Assembly: GCA_910586765.1 (NCBI GenBank)
Contig: CAJUJJ010000048.1
Location: 1-14,080 of the forward strand
DNA length: 14,080 nucleotides
Origin: an uncultured Clostridia bacterium
Lineage (GTDB): Bacteria > Bacillota > Clostridia > Lachnospirales > Anaerotignaceae
Reading direction: 5' to 3'
Made by a program: the position numbers and the translations under genes. The notes below the pieces were generated by a model. It ran no database searches. It worked only from the letters and a program-made list of their open reading frames with translations, and had not been told where the DNA came from. This document shows positions 7,635 through 14,035 of the stretch, in pieces; positions within the stretch are counted from its first letter, which is position 1; each line of letters starts with the position of its first letter.

Positions 7635-8362
7635 CTCATTGTAGAAAATAACAATTTTTTTACAAAATCATTTGCGGGATATTTTTTTATAGTCTCTGGT
7701 TTATCGTATTGCTGTAATTTTCCATTATCCATTACAAGCATTTTTGTACCAAGTTTTATTGCTTCATTAATATCGTGTGTTACAAATAAAATCGTGATAC
7801 CTGTTTCATGATAAATACGTAAAATTTCATCTTGCAAAGAGATACGTGTTATACCATCAACTGCTCCAAAAGGTTCGTCCATTAAAAGAATATCCGGTGA
7901 TGCTGCAAGTGCACGAGCAATTCCTACACGTTGTTGCTGTCCTCCAGATAACTGTTTCGGATAACGTTTTTTGATACTTTCCTCAAGTCCTACAATTTTT
8001 ATCCATTTATCCACTGCTTGTATCGTACGTTTTTTATCCGTTTTATTTAATAAATTAGGAACATAGGCAATATTTTTTTCAACTGTCATATGTGGAAACA
8101 GCACACTGCCTTGTATGGCATAGCCAATATTTCGGCGGAGTTTTGTTAAATTTGTAGTTTTTGTATTTTCACATTTTACTAACACATCACCACTTGTTGG
8201 TAAAATCAAACCATTTACCATTTTGAGAATTGTTGTTTTTCCACACCCAGAAGAACCAACTATTGTAATAAATTCACCTTTTTCAATACAGAGATTGAAA
8301 TGTTCTATTACTGTACGTTCTGTATAGGACATACTTACATTTTTATATTCTATAATATTCAT
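7631..8362 (-). CDS. ABC importer ATPase, glycine betaine/choline (QAT) type
   Basis: This 243-residue ATPase powers uptake together with the permease and lipoprotein encoded just upstream. Walker A is GSSGCGKTT (36-44), the Q-loop AIQGSVLFPH (82-91), the signature LSGGQQQR (138-145), Walker B ILLMDEPFGAVD (158-169) and the switch histidine is in VTHD (194-197). The Q-loop and the sequence after Walker B resemble OpuCA/OpuBA/ProV-type ATPases of the quaternary-amine transporter family. It ends soon after the nucleotide-binding domain and lacks the C-terminal CBS pair of OpuCA/OpuAA, which senses ionic strength or nucleotides. Regulation by osmolarity through CBS domains is therefore not expected. 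The ATG at 8362 overlaps the lipoprotein stop (ATGA), and its own stop overlaps the sirtuin start, showing translational coupling. Confidence 0.92.
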   Translation of the reverse strand: MNIIEYKNVSMSYTERTVIEHFNLCIEKGEFITIVGSSGCGKTTILKMVNGLILPTSGDVLVKCENTKTTNLTKLRRNIGYAIQGSVLFPHMTVEKNIAYVPNLLNKTDKKRTIQAVDKWIKIVGLEESIKKRYPKQLSGGQQQRVGIARALAASPDILLMDEPFGAVDGITRISLQDEILRIYHETGITILFVTHDINEAIKLGTKMLVMDNGKLQQYDKPETIKKYPANDFVKKLLFSTMR

Positions 8363-9249
8363 TGCAATAATCCCTTCTTTTTTAAATATTCTTCTGCCAC
8401 TGTTTCTGGCTCTTTTCCTTCACCTTCTACTTTATAATTTAATTCTGCCATTTCTTTATCTGTTATGAAGTTTTCTACTTTATCAAATACATTCTGCAAT
8501 TCAGGATATTCTTGTAAAATTTCATTTCTTACAATAAATCCACATACATAAGATGGATAAAGTCCTTTATCATCTTCTAATACAACAATATCTGAAACAG
8601 CTAACTGACCATCTGTAGTAAATATATTCATAACGTCAACTTGTTTTTGATTGATAGCATCATATTTTAAACCAATATCCATATCTTTTGTATTTTTAAA
8701 CTTTAGTCCATAAGTATTACAAAGTGCTTGGTAACCATCTTCACGTTCAAAGAAATCATATTCTGCACCAAAAGTAAGTTCATTTGCTATTGTAGAAAGG
8801 TCAGAATAAGTTTTCAAATCATATTTATCCGCTATTTCCTTTGTAACAGCAATACCATATGTATTATTAAATCCAATCATTCCTGTCCAAGTCATATTTC
8901 TATCATGATAGCCTTTTTGAAGTTCATCAAACATACTTTCATCGTATAAACTATCTTTTTTTAAAACAGCATTCCACGCTGTTCCTGTGTATTCTGCATA
9001 AAAATCAAAATCGCCTTTTTCCATTGCAGGCTGAATATTGGACGTACCTCCGCCAACTCCCGCAGTAATTTGAACAGATAAATCTGTATCTTGTTCAATT
9101 AGCTTTTTCATCATATAACTAATAATATATTGCTCTGTCATAGGTTTTGTTGCCATATTAATAGTGGATTTGCTTTTTCCACAGCCTGCAAATATTGTTA
9201 TAATGATTGTAAATAGTATAATAATTGTAATATTATTCGATTTTTTCAT
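8359..9249 (-). CDS. Substrate-binding lipoprotein, glycine betaine/choline (OsmF/OpuCC) type
   Basis: The 296-residue protein starts with two lysines, a hydrophobic stretch (7-20) and a lipobox FAGC with the lipidated Cys at 23, so it should sit on the outer face of the membrane and deliver substrate to the permease. Family motifs are DFYAEYTGTAW (81-91, the classical 'D-x-Y-x-EYTGT'), FNNTYGIAV (127-135), FTTDGQL (210-216) and LYPSYVCGFIV (230-240). These match the OpuAC-like type II binding proteins that bind betaine, choline, carnitine or similar solutes. The actual ligand cannot be read from the sequence; unusual solutes or amino-acid derivatives remain possible. The ATG at 9249 has GGAGG about 9 nt upstream. 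It lies 17 bp after the permease gene and overlaps the ATPase gene by 4 bp. Confidence 0.92.
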   Translation of the reverse strand: MKKSNNITIIILFTIIITIFAGCGKSKSTINMATKPMTEQYIISYMMKKLIEQDTDLSVQITAGVGGGTSNIQPAMEKGDFDFYAEYTGTAWNAVLKKDSLYDESMFDELQKGYHDRNMTWTGMIGFNNTYGIAVTKEIADKYDLKTYSDLSTIANELTFGAEYDFFEREDGYQALCNTYGLKFKNTKDMDIGLKYDAINQKQVDVMNIFTTDGQLAVSDIVVLEDDKGLYPSYVCGFIVRNEILQEYPELQNVFDKVENFITDKEMAELNYKVEGEGKEPETVAEEYLKKKGLLQ

Positions 9250-9266
9250 ATAAAATCCTCCATTCT

Positions 9267-9896
9267 TTATTGATACTGTTTTGTTTTACTTTCTATCAGT
9301 CCTATTATAAAATCTGTAATCATTGCTAAAACTGCAATCAATAAACTTCCTGCAATCGTCATAATTTTGTTATTTGTAGTAATTCCACGATAAATTGCAA
9401 CGCCTAAACCACCTGCACCAATAAATGATGCAATGCCTGAAAGTGAAATTGTCATAACTGCCATATTACGAATACCTGCAACAATAACTGGTATTGCAAG
9501 AGGTAATTTTATTTTATACAGTATTTGAAATTTTGTACTTCCCATACCTGTCGCAGCTTCTAATAAAAGCGGATTGATATTTGTAAGCCCTGTATATGTA
9601 TTTCTCACCATTGGCAGTAAAGCATATATTGTTAAAGCAATAATTGCCGTTGTATCTCCTATGCCTGATAATGGAATTAAAAACCCAAGTAAAGAAATAG
9701 ATGGAATGGTATAAATAAAATTAACCATACCCATTATTATTTTTGAACTTTCTTGATATTCACTTGTTATAATTCCAAGTATTAACCCAATTACTATGGC
9801 GAATAAAATAGAAATAAGAGATATTTGTAAATGCTGTATGAGAAGTTCTAAAAAGAACTCTTTACGAGTTACAATTAAATTTATAATTTCTTTCAT
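9267..9896 (-). CDS. ABC importer permease, glycine betaine/choline (OpuCB-like) type
   Basis: The integral membrane protein has about five to six hydrophobic segments. It carries the ATPase-contacting EAA loop, LEAATGMGSTKFQILYKIKL (112-131), and the family segment IYTIPSISLLGFLIPLSGIG (61-80). The glycine-rich IGAGGLGVAIYRG (159-171) is typical of the OpuCB/OsmW/YehY subfamily. I chose the ATG at 9896 (209 aa) because AGAAAGGAT lies about 8 nt upstream. The frame continues to an ATG at 9935, but that would overlap the preceding gene by 34 bp and has no ribosome site. Only one permease is present, where OpuC has two (CB and CD), so a homodimer is likely. Its ribosome site lies within the last codons of the ferredoxin-flavoprotein gene, 5 bp upstream, which ties the transporter to the redox genes. 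Confidence 0.92.
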   Translation of the reverse strand: MKEIINLIVTRKEFFLELLIQHLQISLISILFAIVIGLILGIITSEYQESSKIIMGMVNFIYTIPSISLLGFLIPLSGIGDTTAIIALTIYALLPMVRNTYTGLTNINPLLLEAATGMGSTKFQILYKIKLPLAIPVIVAGIRNMAVMTISLSGIASFIGAGGLGVAIYRGITTNNKIMTIAGSLLIAVLAMITDFIIGLIESKTKQYQ

Positions 9897-9901
9897 TGCT
9901 T

Positions 9902-10510
9902 TTATCCTTTCTTTAAAATACTTTTTGTTGTACAATTCTCAGCACATAAACCGCAATGCAAACAATTTTCTTGACGTATATAATATGGTTTGCCTACCTC
10001 AATACATTGCTGAGGACATATGTTTTTACATTTTCCACAACCTATACATTTATCAGATATAAAAAATCCTTTTTCTTTTACATTACACGCATTTAATGAA
10101 AAATATTGACGCTGAATAGGCTGACTGCTTAAGTCGAAAAATTCTATTTGCCCATTATCAATTACAAATGCTTCTAAAATATAACGGCTTTCGTTGGGAT
10201 AAACTTCATTCATAGATGGATTTTCTTTAAAAATAATGTCAATCCACTTTTTGCTGTCGTCAAGTCTTTTTGCTTTTCCTTGAAGGCGTACCATTTGAAA
10301 TTTTTGGTTTATTGCTGTAATTGCTACATTACCATCTGCAATCAGTTGATGATAAAAATCTTTTCCACGTGCTGTACAAAAATATAATTTTTTCTCTTTG
10401 ACAAGCATAACATCAATGATTCGTATTTGTGGTAATCCATTTTCTACCGTTGCAAAAGCAACATCTTTAATATCTCGCAAAATTTGTAAACATTTTTGTT
10501 CGTTCATCAT
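9902..10510 (-). CDS. PNPOx-like FMN split-barrel protein with C-terminal 2[4Fe-4S] ferredoxin
   Basis: Residues 1-135 look like a pyridoxamine-5'-phosphate-oxidase-type flavin-binding split barrel (DVAFATVENGLPQIRIID; LYFCTARGKDFYHQL; GNVAIT; MVRLQGKAKRL). Residues 150-198 form a bacterial-type ferredoxin with two CxxCxxCxxxC motifs: Cys155, 158, 161, 165 and Cys183, 186, 189, 193. The likely role is electron transfer between ferredoxin-like clusters and a flavin, with an unknown small substrate. It need not oxidise pyridoxamine phosphate, because this family is used widely for other flavin or heme-related reductions. The ATG at 10510 overlaps the stop of the ferredoxin-nitroreductase gene by one base (TAATG). 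The ribosome site AAGGAGGAA lies inside that gene's last codons, so the two redox proteins are translated together and may be partners. Confidence 0.88.
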   Translation of the reverse strand: MMNEQKCLQILRDIKDVAFATVENGLPQIRIIDVMLVKEKKLYFCTARGKDFYHQLIADGNVAITAINQKFQMVRLQGKAKRLDDSKKWIDIIFKENPSMNEVYPNESRYILEAFVIDNGQIEFFDLSSQPIQRQYFSLNACNVKEKGFFISDKCIGCGKCKNICPQQCIEVGKPYYIRQENCLHCGLCAENCTTKSILKKG

Positions 10511-11373
10511 TATTCCTCCTTAAAATTGATAGTATGAATTCTACTTTTCTCTACGGTTCGCTGTGTGCCACGCATATAAGTGATTTCTGGATAGCCAAAT
10601 CCTATTATCATATCCATATAATGATTTTTAGGTATATTTAACATAGCTTTTATTTCTGGCATGTTTTCCATTGTATCAAGTGGAAATGTCATAATAACAG
10701 AACCAAGTCCTCGTGAGGCACAAAGCAATTCAAAATAACTTCCTGCGATATTAATATCCTGCTTTGGTGTTCCCTGTCCTAGTGGAGCATGGGGAATTAA
10801 GATATGCGGTGCACCACAAAATAACATATCAGGGCGTACTGTTTTTTCCCACTTTTTCATCTGTTCATATGACTTTTTATCAAATCCTTTGGGATAAATG
10901 CCGACTTTTGTAAGTCTTTCCATTTCTTTATAGACAATAGAGGAAAAAATTTTCATTTGTTCTTTGTCATCAATTAGCGTAAATTCTACTTGCTGTTTAT
11001 TTCCGCCGTTTGGTGCATTCGCTAAAAGAGAAACCATTTTATATATTATTTTTTTATCTACATTTTTATTTTCATATCTTCGGCAAGAATGACGATTACA
11101 AATAATAGCATCTATAATATAAGAAGCCATTTCGATATCTGGCATAGAAATACTATTTTCTGGATAATGTTCTAATATGGAAATTGCACCAACAGTACAT
11201 ACAGCCATACAATGTTCACATTTCCAACAGCCATTCCACCCAAATTCAGATATATTAATCATTTCTGCTTTATTGTTATCATTTATAAAAATCAATCCAC
11301 CTGGACATACTTTTGAACATTTTTTACAACCAATACATTTCTCATTGTCAATTATAAATTTTGCAATATTCAT
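10510..11373 (-). CDS. Ferredoxin-nitroreductase fusion protein
   Basis: Residues 1-65 form a 2[4Fe-4S] ferredoxin: Cys13, 16, 19, 23 (CIGCKKCSKVC) and Cys49, 52, 55, 59 (CWKCEHCMAVC). Residues 85-265 are a nitroreductase-type FMN domain with NRHSCRRYENK (93-103, the usual 'RRSxRxY' flavin contact), the LLANAPNGGNKQ segment (117-126), GSYFELLCASRGLGSVIM (211-228) and the closing IGFGYPE (257-263). Such proteins reduce quinones, nitro groups or other electrophiles with electrons entering through the clusters. I chose the ATG at 11373 (287 aa) because GAGGTG lies 9 nt upstream; a GTG at 11385 is four codons earlier. It is the first gene of the operon, transcribed from a promoter divergent from the HxlR regulator. 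The natural substrate is unknown. Confidence 0.93.
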   Translation of the reverse strand: MNIAKFIIDNEKCIGCKKCSKVCPGGLIFINDNNKAEMINISEFGWNGCWKCEHCMAVCTVGAISILEHYPENSISMPDIEMASYIIDAIICNRHSCRRYENKNVDKKIIYKMVSLLANAPNGGNKQQVEFTLIDDKEQMKIFSSIVYKEMERLTKVGIYPKGFDKKSYEQMKKWEKTVRPDMLFCGAPHILIPHAPLGQGTPKQDINIAGSYFELLCASRGLGSVIMTFPLDTMENMPEIKAMLNIPKNHYMDMIIGFGYPEITYMRGTQRTVEKSRIHTINFKEE

Positions 11374-11415
11374 ATTAATTAACACCTCATTTTTTGCATT
11401 TTTTTTAGTGTTTTT

Positions 11416-11444
11416 ATTATAATATTAATTTTTTCCATATACGA
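11416..11444 (-). promoter_or_regulatory. Promoter of the seven-gene operon, minus strand
   Basis: The -10 hexamer TATAAT lies at 11421-11416 on the minus strand, 42 nt before the chosen ATG at 11373. The bases 17 bp upstream read TCGTAT, far from TTGACA. A strong -10 with a poor -35 is typical of a promoter that needs an activator. A small dyad, AGT-ACGC-ACT (11444-11453, plus strand), lies at the upstream edge of the -35 region. Confidence 0.55.
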
Positions 11445-11466
11445 GTACGCACTTTTTTATTATGTA

Positions 11467-11482
11467 GTTACCTTTTTGTAAC
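11467..11482. promoter_or_regulatory. Inverted repeat GTTAC-N6-GTAAC, candidate HxlR operator
   Basis: GTTAC (11467-11471) and GTAAC (11478-11482) form a perfect 5-bp dyad with a six-base spacer. It sits between the two divergent promoters: upstream of the minus-strand -35 region and 24 bp before the plus-strand -35. The half-site GTTAC appears again at 11558-11562 in the regulator's leader. Position and symmetry fit a dimeric winged-helix regulator; binding is inferred. Confidence 0.45.
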
Positions 11483-11506
11483 GAATAAATATAAGCTATA
11501 TTTTTG

Positions 11507-11535
11507 TTGATTTTTTATATAAAATATGCTATATT
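11507..11535 (+). promoter_or_regulatory. Promoter of the HxlR-family regulator
   Basis: The -35 element TTGATT (11507-11512), a 17-bp spacer and the -10 element TATATT (11530-11535) with the extended TG at 11527-11528 make a good sigma-A-type promoter. The predicted start is near 11542, which gives a leader of about 55 nt before the ATG at 11597. Confidence 0.7.
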
Positions 11536-11540
11536 GAATA

Positions 11541-11578
11541 TAACATTAAAATATTATGTTACATTATAAAATGATGTA
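11541..11578. promoter_or_regulatory. Overlapping dyads at the regulator's transcription start
   Basis: TAACAT (11541-11546) pairs with ATGTTA (11556-11561), and TACAT (11560-11564) pairs with ATGTA (11574-11578). Both have nine-base AT-rich spacers and the first begins at the predicted transcription start. They could be autoregulatory operators. AT-rich background makes chance dyads fairly likely. Confidence 0.3.
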
Positions 11579-11596
11579 TTAGAAGGAGTGTTGCTT

Positions 11597-11923
11597 ATGC
11601 TAACAAAAGACGAACTCCCTGCTTGTCCTGTTGCAGTTACTGTACAGATAATTGGTAGTAAGTGGAAATTGTTAATTATAAGAAATTTACTTGAAAGACC
11701 ATGGCGTTTTAATGAATTGCAAAAATCATTAGAAGGAATTAGTCAAAAAGTGCTCACAGATAGTTTGCGTTCTATGGAAGCAGATGGAATTATATCAAGA
11801 ACAGTTTATCCAGAAGTTCCCCCACGCGTGGAGTACGCTTTATCAGAATTAGGAGAAACAATGCGTCCTATACTTGACGTTATGAAGGTATGGGGTGAAA
11901 ATTATAAAAATACAATAAATTAA
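11597..11923 (+). CDS. HxlR-family winged-helix transcriptional regulator
   Basis: The 108-residue protein is of usual HxlR length. It starts MLTKDELPACPVAVTVQIIGSKW: the 'CPV...IGGKW' entry is the family hallmark, with Cys10 placed like the sensing cysteine of Bacillus subtilis HxlR, YodB and HypR. The recognition helix region is RFNELQKSLEGISQKVLTDSLRSMEADGII (about 42-71), and the wing contains YPEVPPRVEYALSELG. The chosen ATG at 11597 has AGAAGGAG 8 nt upstream; the frame extends to a GTG at 11588, which overlaps that site. It is divergent from the ferredoxin-nitroreductase operon. In B. subtilis the related HypR activates the nitroreductase gene hypO under thiol-oxidising stress, so this protein probably controls the adjacent operon in response to electrophiles or oxidants. 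The signal is inferred. Confidence 0.92.
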   Translation: MLTKDELPACPVAVTVQIIGSKWKLLIIRNLLERPWRFNELQKSLEGISQKVLTDSLRSMEADGIISRTVYPEVPPRVEYALSELGETMRPILDVMKVWGENYKNTIN

Positions 11924-12527
11924 AGGTCATGTAATATATTACATGACTTTTCGCTGTAAGCGGTATATACATTTTCTCCATTTATTCTTATCGAAGATAA
12001 AATTGTAGTATTTGTAGGTGTATTTAACAGTGTTTTGCCTACACAGCAAACACCACCAATACAACGTCCATAAATTCTTGTTATGTTAATATTTATTCTA
12101 CTTCCATCTACAAATGCCATTTTTTATCATAATTGTAAATATTCTTAGTCCAATTTTTTTTCATATTGGGAATACTCTCGTTCAGAAGCACAAAGAGATT
12201 TCTTTTTATAGACATATCCCATTTTTATAACTGCTTTGCGAACCGTTTCATTTGTAACACATAAATTAAGTTTCTCAATGATTTTCTCTATTGTAATATC
12301 AGATTGTTCCTGAATTTCTTTCTCTATATTTGATAAATCTTCTGATGATAGAGAAGGTTTTCTTCCTCATTTATTTGTTTTAAGTTTTACGAAACCAGTT
12401 GTCTTTTTTTGACGATACAAACGATATATAATACTTGTATCAACTCCAAAACATTCAGCGACTTTTTTTCATTTTCTGTTTTTTGATAGGCTTTTACTAA
12501 TAATTCTCTTGTTTCATTATGTAACAT
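11920..12527 (-). pseudogene. Broken, truncated IS630-family transposase
   Basis: Read from an ATG at 12527, with AGGAGGAGAT upstream, the minus strand gives MLHNETRELLVKAYQKTENE and then loses one A in a poly-A run. In the next frame it reads VAECFGVDTSIIYRLYRQKKTTG, an IS630 helix-turn-helix, hits a TGA, and goes on with GRKPSL and the second helical domain (ITIEKIIEKLNLCVTNETVRKAV). More stops and at least one frameshift follow near 12130-12160. The last 66 codons (MAFVDGSRININITRIYGRC ... LNTPTNTTILSSIRINGENVY) match the start of the IS630 DDE catalytic domain, normally 'FIDESG.N...TR.YGRA', but the first catalytic region reads VDGS instead of IDES. The frame stops at 11920, so the rest of the catalytic domain is missing. 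This is a decayed remnant, not a functional gene. Confidence 0.85.
11924..11951 (+). terminator. Perfect palindrome and T-run after the HxlR gene
   Basis: Bases 11926-11947 are a perfect 22-bp palindrome, arms GTCATGTAATA and TATTACATGAC. It follows the HxlR stop directly, is preceded by AAAG and followed by TTTT (11948-11951). With few or no unpaired loop bases the RNA hairpin would lose some inner pairs but remain stable. It should terminate the regulator's transcript. On the minus strand it lies at the truncated end of the transposase remnant, where the T-run is shorter. Confidence 0.65.
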
Positions 12528-12865
12528 CTCTATCTCCTCCTATCTTTAGCATATCTCTCTTGTTAATAGAAGCGTTATTTTTATTGGATTGTTATAGAAA
12601 GTGCCCATTTAGAAGATATTTATTTGCAAAGAATTTATTTAAACAAGGTTCACTTAGAATATGCTTGATTGTAAACTGCAATGTTATATCCTGCTATTTT
12701 AAAAAATGATATTCTAAAATTTCAAGGAGTAGATATGCTTTAGAAATTGATGTAAATAAAATTATTTGGTGTGATTGATAAATAGATAAGTATCACAAAG
12801 TAATAAGTAGAAATCCTTTAAAATCTTGTATGATAAAGCAATCAAGATGGAAGGAGATTTTTATT
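12528..12865. other. Gene-free stretch between the transposase remnant and the recombinase
   Basis: I see no convincing gene. A 66-codon plus-strand frame (12509-12709) lies antisense to the transposase start and lacks a ribosome site. AAGGAG at 12723-12728 is followed by an ATG and an immediate stop (ATG CTT TAG), which looks like a dead gene start. TGTGAT (12770-12775) and ATCACA (12792-12797) form a 6-bp inverted repeat with a 16-base spacer, a possible site for the recombinase or a regulator. The recombinase promoter is probably near the end of this stretch but is not clear. Confidence 0.35.
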
Positions 12866-13786
12866 ATGGAAAATTTAGAAGTGAATATTAGAAGTTATTT
12901 AGAGTATTGCAAAATGCAAAAGAGATTAGATGAGAAAACATTGAAAGCTTATCGAATTGATTTAAGGCAGTTTTTAGATAGCTTAGATAGGACAGTAAGC
13001 AATGAGATTACTGTAGACTTGTTAGAGAAATACATTGGGAAACTACATGAGAAGTTTAAACCCAAAACAGTAAAAAGGAAAATTGCTTCACTAAAGGCCT
13101 TTTTTTATTATTTGGAGTACAAAGAAATGATTGATAGAAATCCTTTTAATAAAATTCAGATACACTTTAGAGAACCTGTGATATTGCCAAAGACGATTCC
13201 ATTAGGTGTTGTTGAAAAGTTTTTAGGGACAATCTATATACAAATGGATACTGCTAGAACTGCTTATCAAAAGAGAAATGCTTTAAGAGATGCTGCTGTG
13301 ATTGAACTTCTGTTTGCTACTGGTATGAGAATATCAGAACTATGTATGCTGAAAAATAATGATGTAAATTTAGAAGATGGTATTGTTTTGATATATGGAA
13401 AAGGCAATAAACAAAGAAAATTACAGATTGGAAATCAAGAAGTGATTGCAACTTTAAAGAAGTATAAAAATGATTTTCGTAATGAGATAGGAAGTTGTGG
13501 ATATTTCTTTGTGAATCAAAGTGGTAAAATGCTGTCTGACCAAGCCGTTAGAAGAATGATAAATAAATATGCTACAATATCTGCAATAGAGTTACATATC
13601 ACACCTCATATGTTTCGTCACACATTTGCGACTGCCTTGTTAGAGGCAGATGTTAACATTCGATATATTCAGGAAATGTTAGGTCATAGCTCTATTACAA
13701 TTACAGAAATTTATACTCATGTAACTACTTCAAAACAAAGGGATATTCTTGTTGCAAAACACCCAAGAAAGAATTTTAAGATATGA
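12866..13786 (+). CDS. Tyrosine recombinase, XerC/XerD-like
   Basis: The 306-residue protein has the usual Xer length and order. The N-terminal SAM-like core-binding domain (about 1-100) includes YLEYCKMQKRLDEKTLKAY and RKIASLKAFFYYL. The catalytic domain follows with Arg154 (ATGMRISEL), Lys179 (YGKGNKQR), His248 and Arg251 (TPHMFRHTFA), His274 (LGHSSI) and the nucleophile Tyr283 (IYTHV). All expected catalytic residues are present, so the enzyme should be active. I chose the ATG at 12866 because AAGGAG (12851-12856) precedes it by 9 nt; the frame stays open back to an ATG at 12830 with no ribosome site. It stands alone between insertion-sequence remnants, with no excisionase or element genes visible, so it could belong to an integrative element, an invertible switch or a lone Xer-like gene. 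It is not clearly the housekeeping XerC or XerD. Confidence 0.9.
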   Translation: MENLEVNIRSYLEYCKMQKRLDEKTLKAYRIDLRQFLDSLDRTVSNEITVDLLEKYIGKLHEKFKPKTVKRKIASLKAFFYYLEYKEMIDRNPFNKIQIHFREPVILPKTIPLGVVEKFLGTIYIQMDTARTAYQKRNALRDAAVIELLFATGMRISELCMLKNNDVNLEDGIVLIYGKGNKQRKLQIGNQEVIATLKKYKNDFRNEIGSCGYFFVNQSGKMLSDQAVRRMINKYATISAIELHITPHMFRHTFATALLEADVNIRYIQEMLGHSSITITEIYTHVTTSKQRDILVAKHPRKNFKI

Positions 13787-13793
13787 TAAAAAG

Positions 13794-13812
13794 GGCAGGG
13801 ATAATCCCTGCC
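13794..13812. terminator. GC-rich hairpin after the recombinase gene
   Basis: GGCAGGGA (13794-13801) pairs perfectly with TCCCTGCC (13805-13812) around a three-base loop, starting 8 nt after the recombinase stop. On the plus strand it is followed by AAAATTATT rather than a T-run. On the minus strand it is followed by CTTTTT, so the better terminator orientation is minus. It may act in both directions. Confidence 0.6.
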
Positions 13813-14035
13813 AAAATTATTAATGAGTAAATCCAAACAATTAAGGGAAATCTTGGTATTGTAATGAAAACTACAGCAAGTTGTACTAATGATAAAAAAG
13901 AAAATAGAAGTTTATTGATTTGTCAACAAATATCATAAAGTATTTAGGCGGTATACTTAAACAAATTTTTCAGGAAATAACAACTAAAAAAATAGGGTAT
14001 ACTAAGCAATAAAAAATATAAAAAAGTAGGTTGTT
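13813..14035. other. Gene-free stretch and probable left end of an IS5-like element
   Basis: No gene is visible. The palindrome TTTGT-CA-ACAAA lies at 13919-13930. GGGTATACTAAGC (13995-14007), about 30 bp before the transposase start, is in the position expected of a terminal inverted repeat. A similar GGTATACTTAAAC occurs at 13950-13962, so either could mark the element boundary. The other element end lies outside the window, so this cannot be tested here. Confidence 0.35.

Noticed and set aside
9249..9896. Riboswitch or separate promoter in front of the lipoprotein or permease genes
   Set aside because: The gaps are only 17 and 5 bp and contain just ribosome sites, so there is no room for a riboswitch.
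9796..10062. 88-codon plus-strand frame, and others at 6877-7080, 8728-8949 and 11177-11422
   Set aside because: All lie antisense to well-supported genes with clear domain motifs and have no ribosome site.
12509..12709. 66-codon plus-strand frame
   Set aside because: It starts antisense to the transposase remnant, has no ribosome site and shows no recognisable motif.
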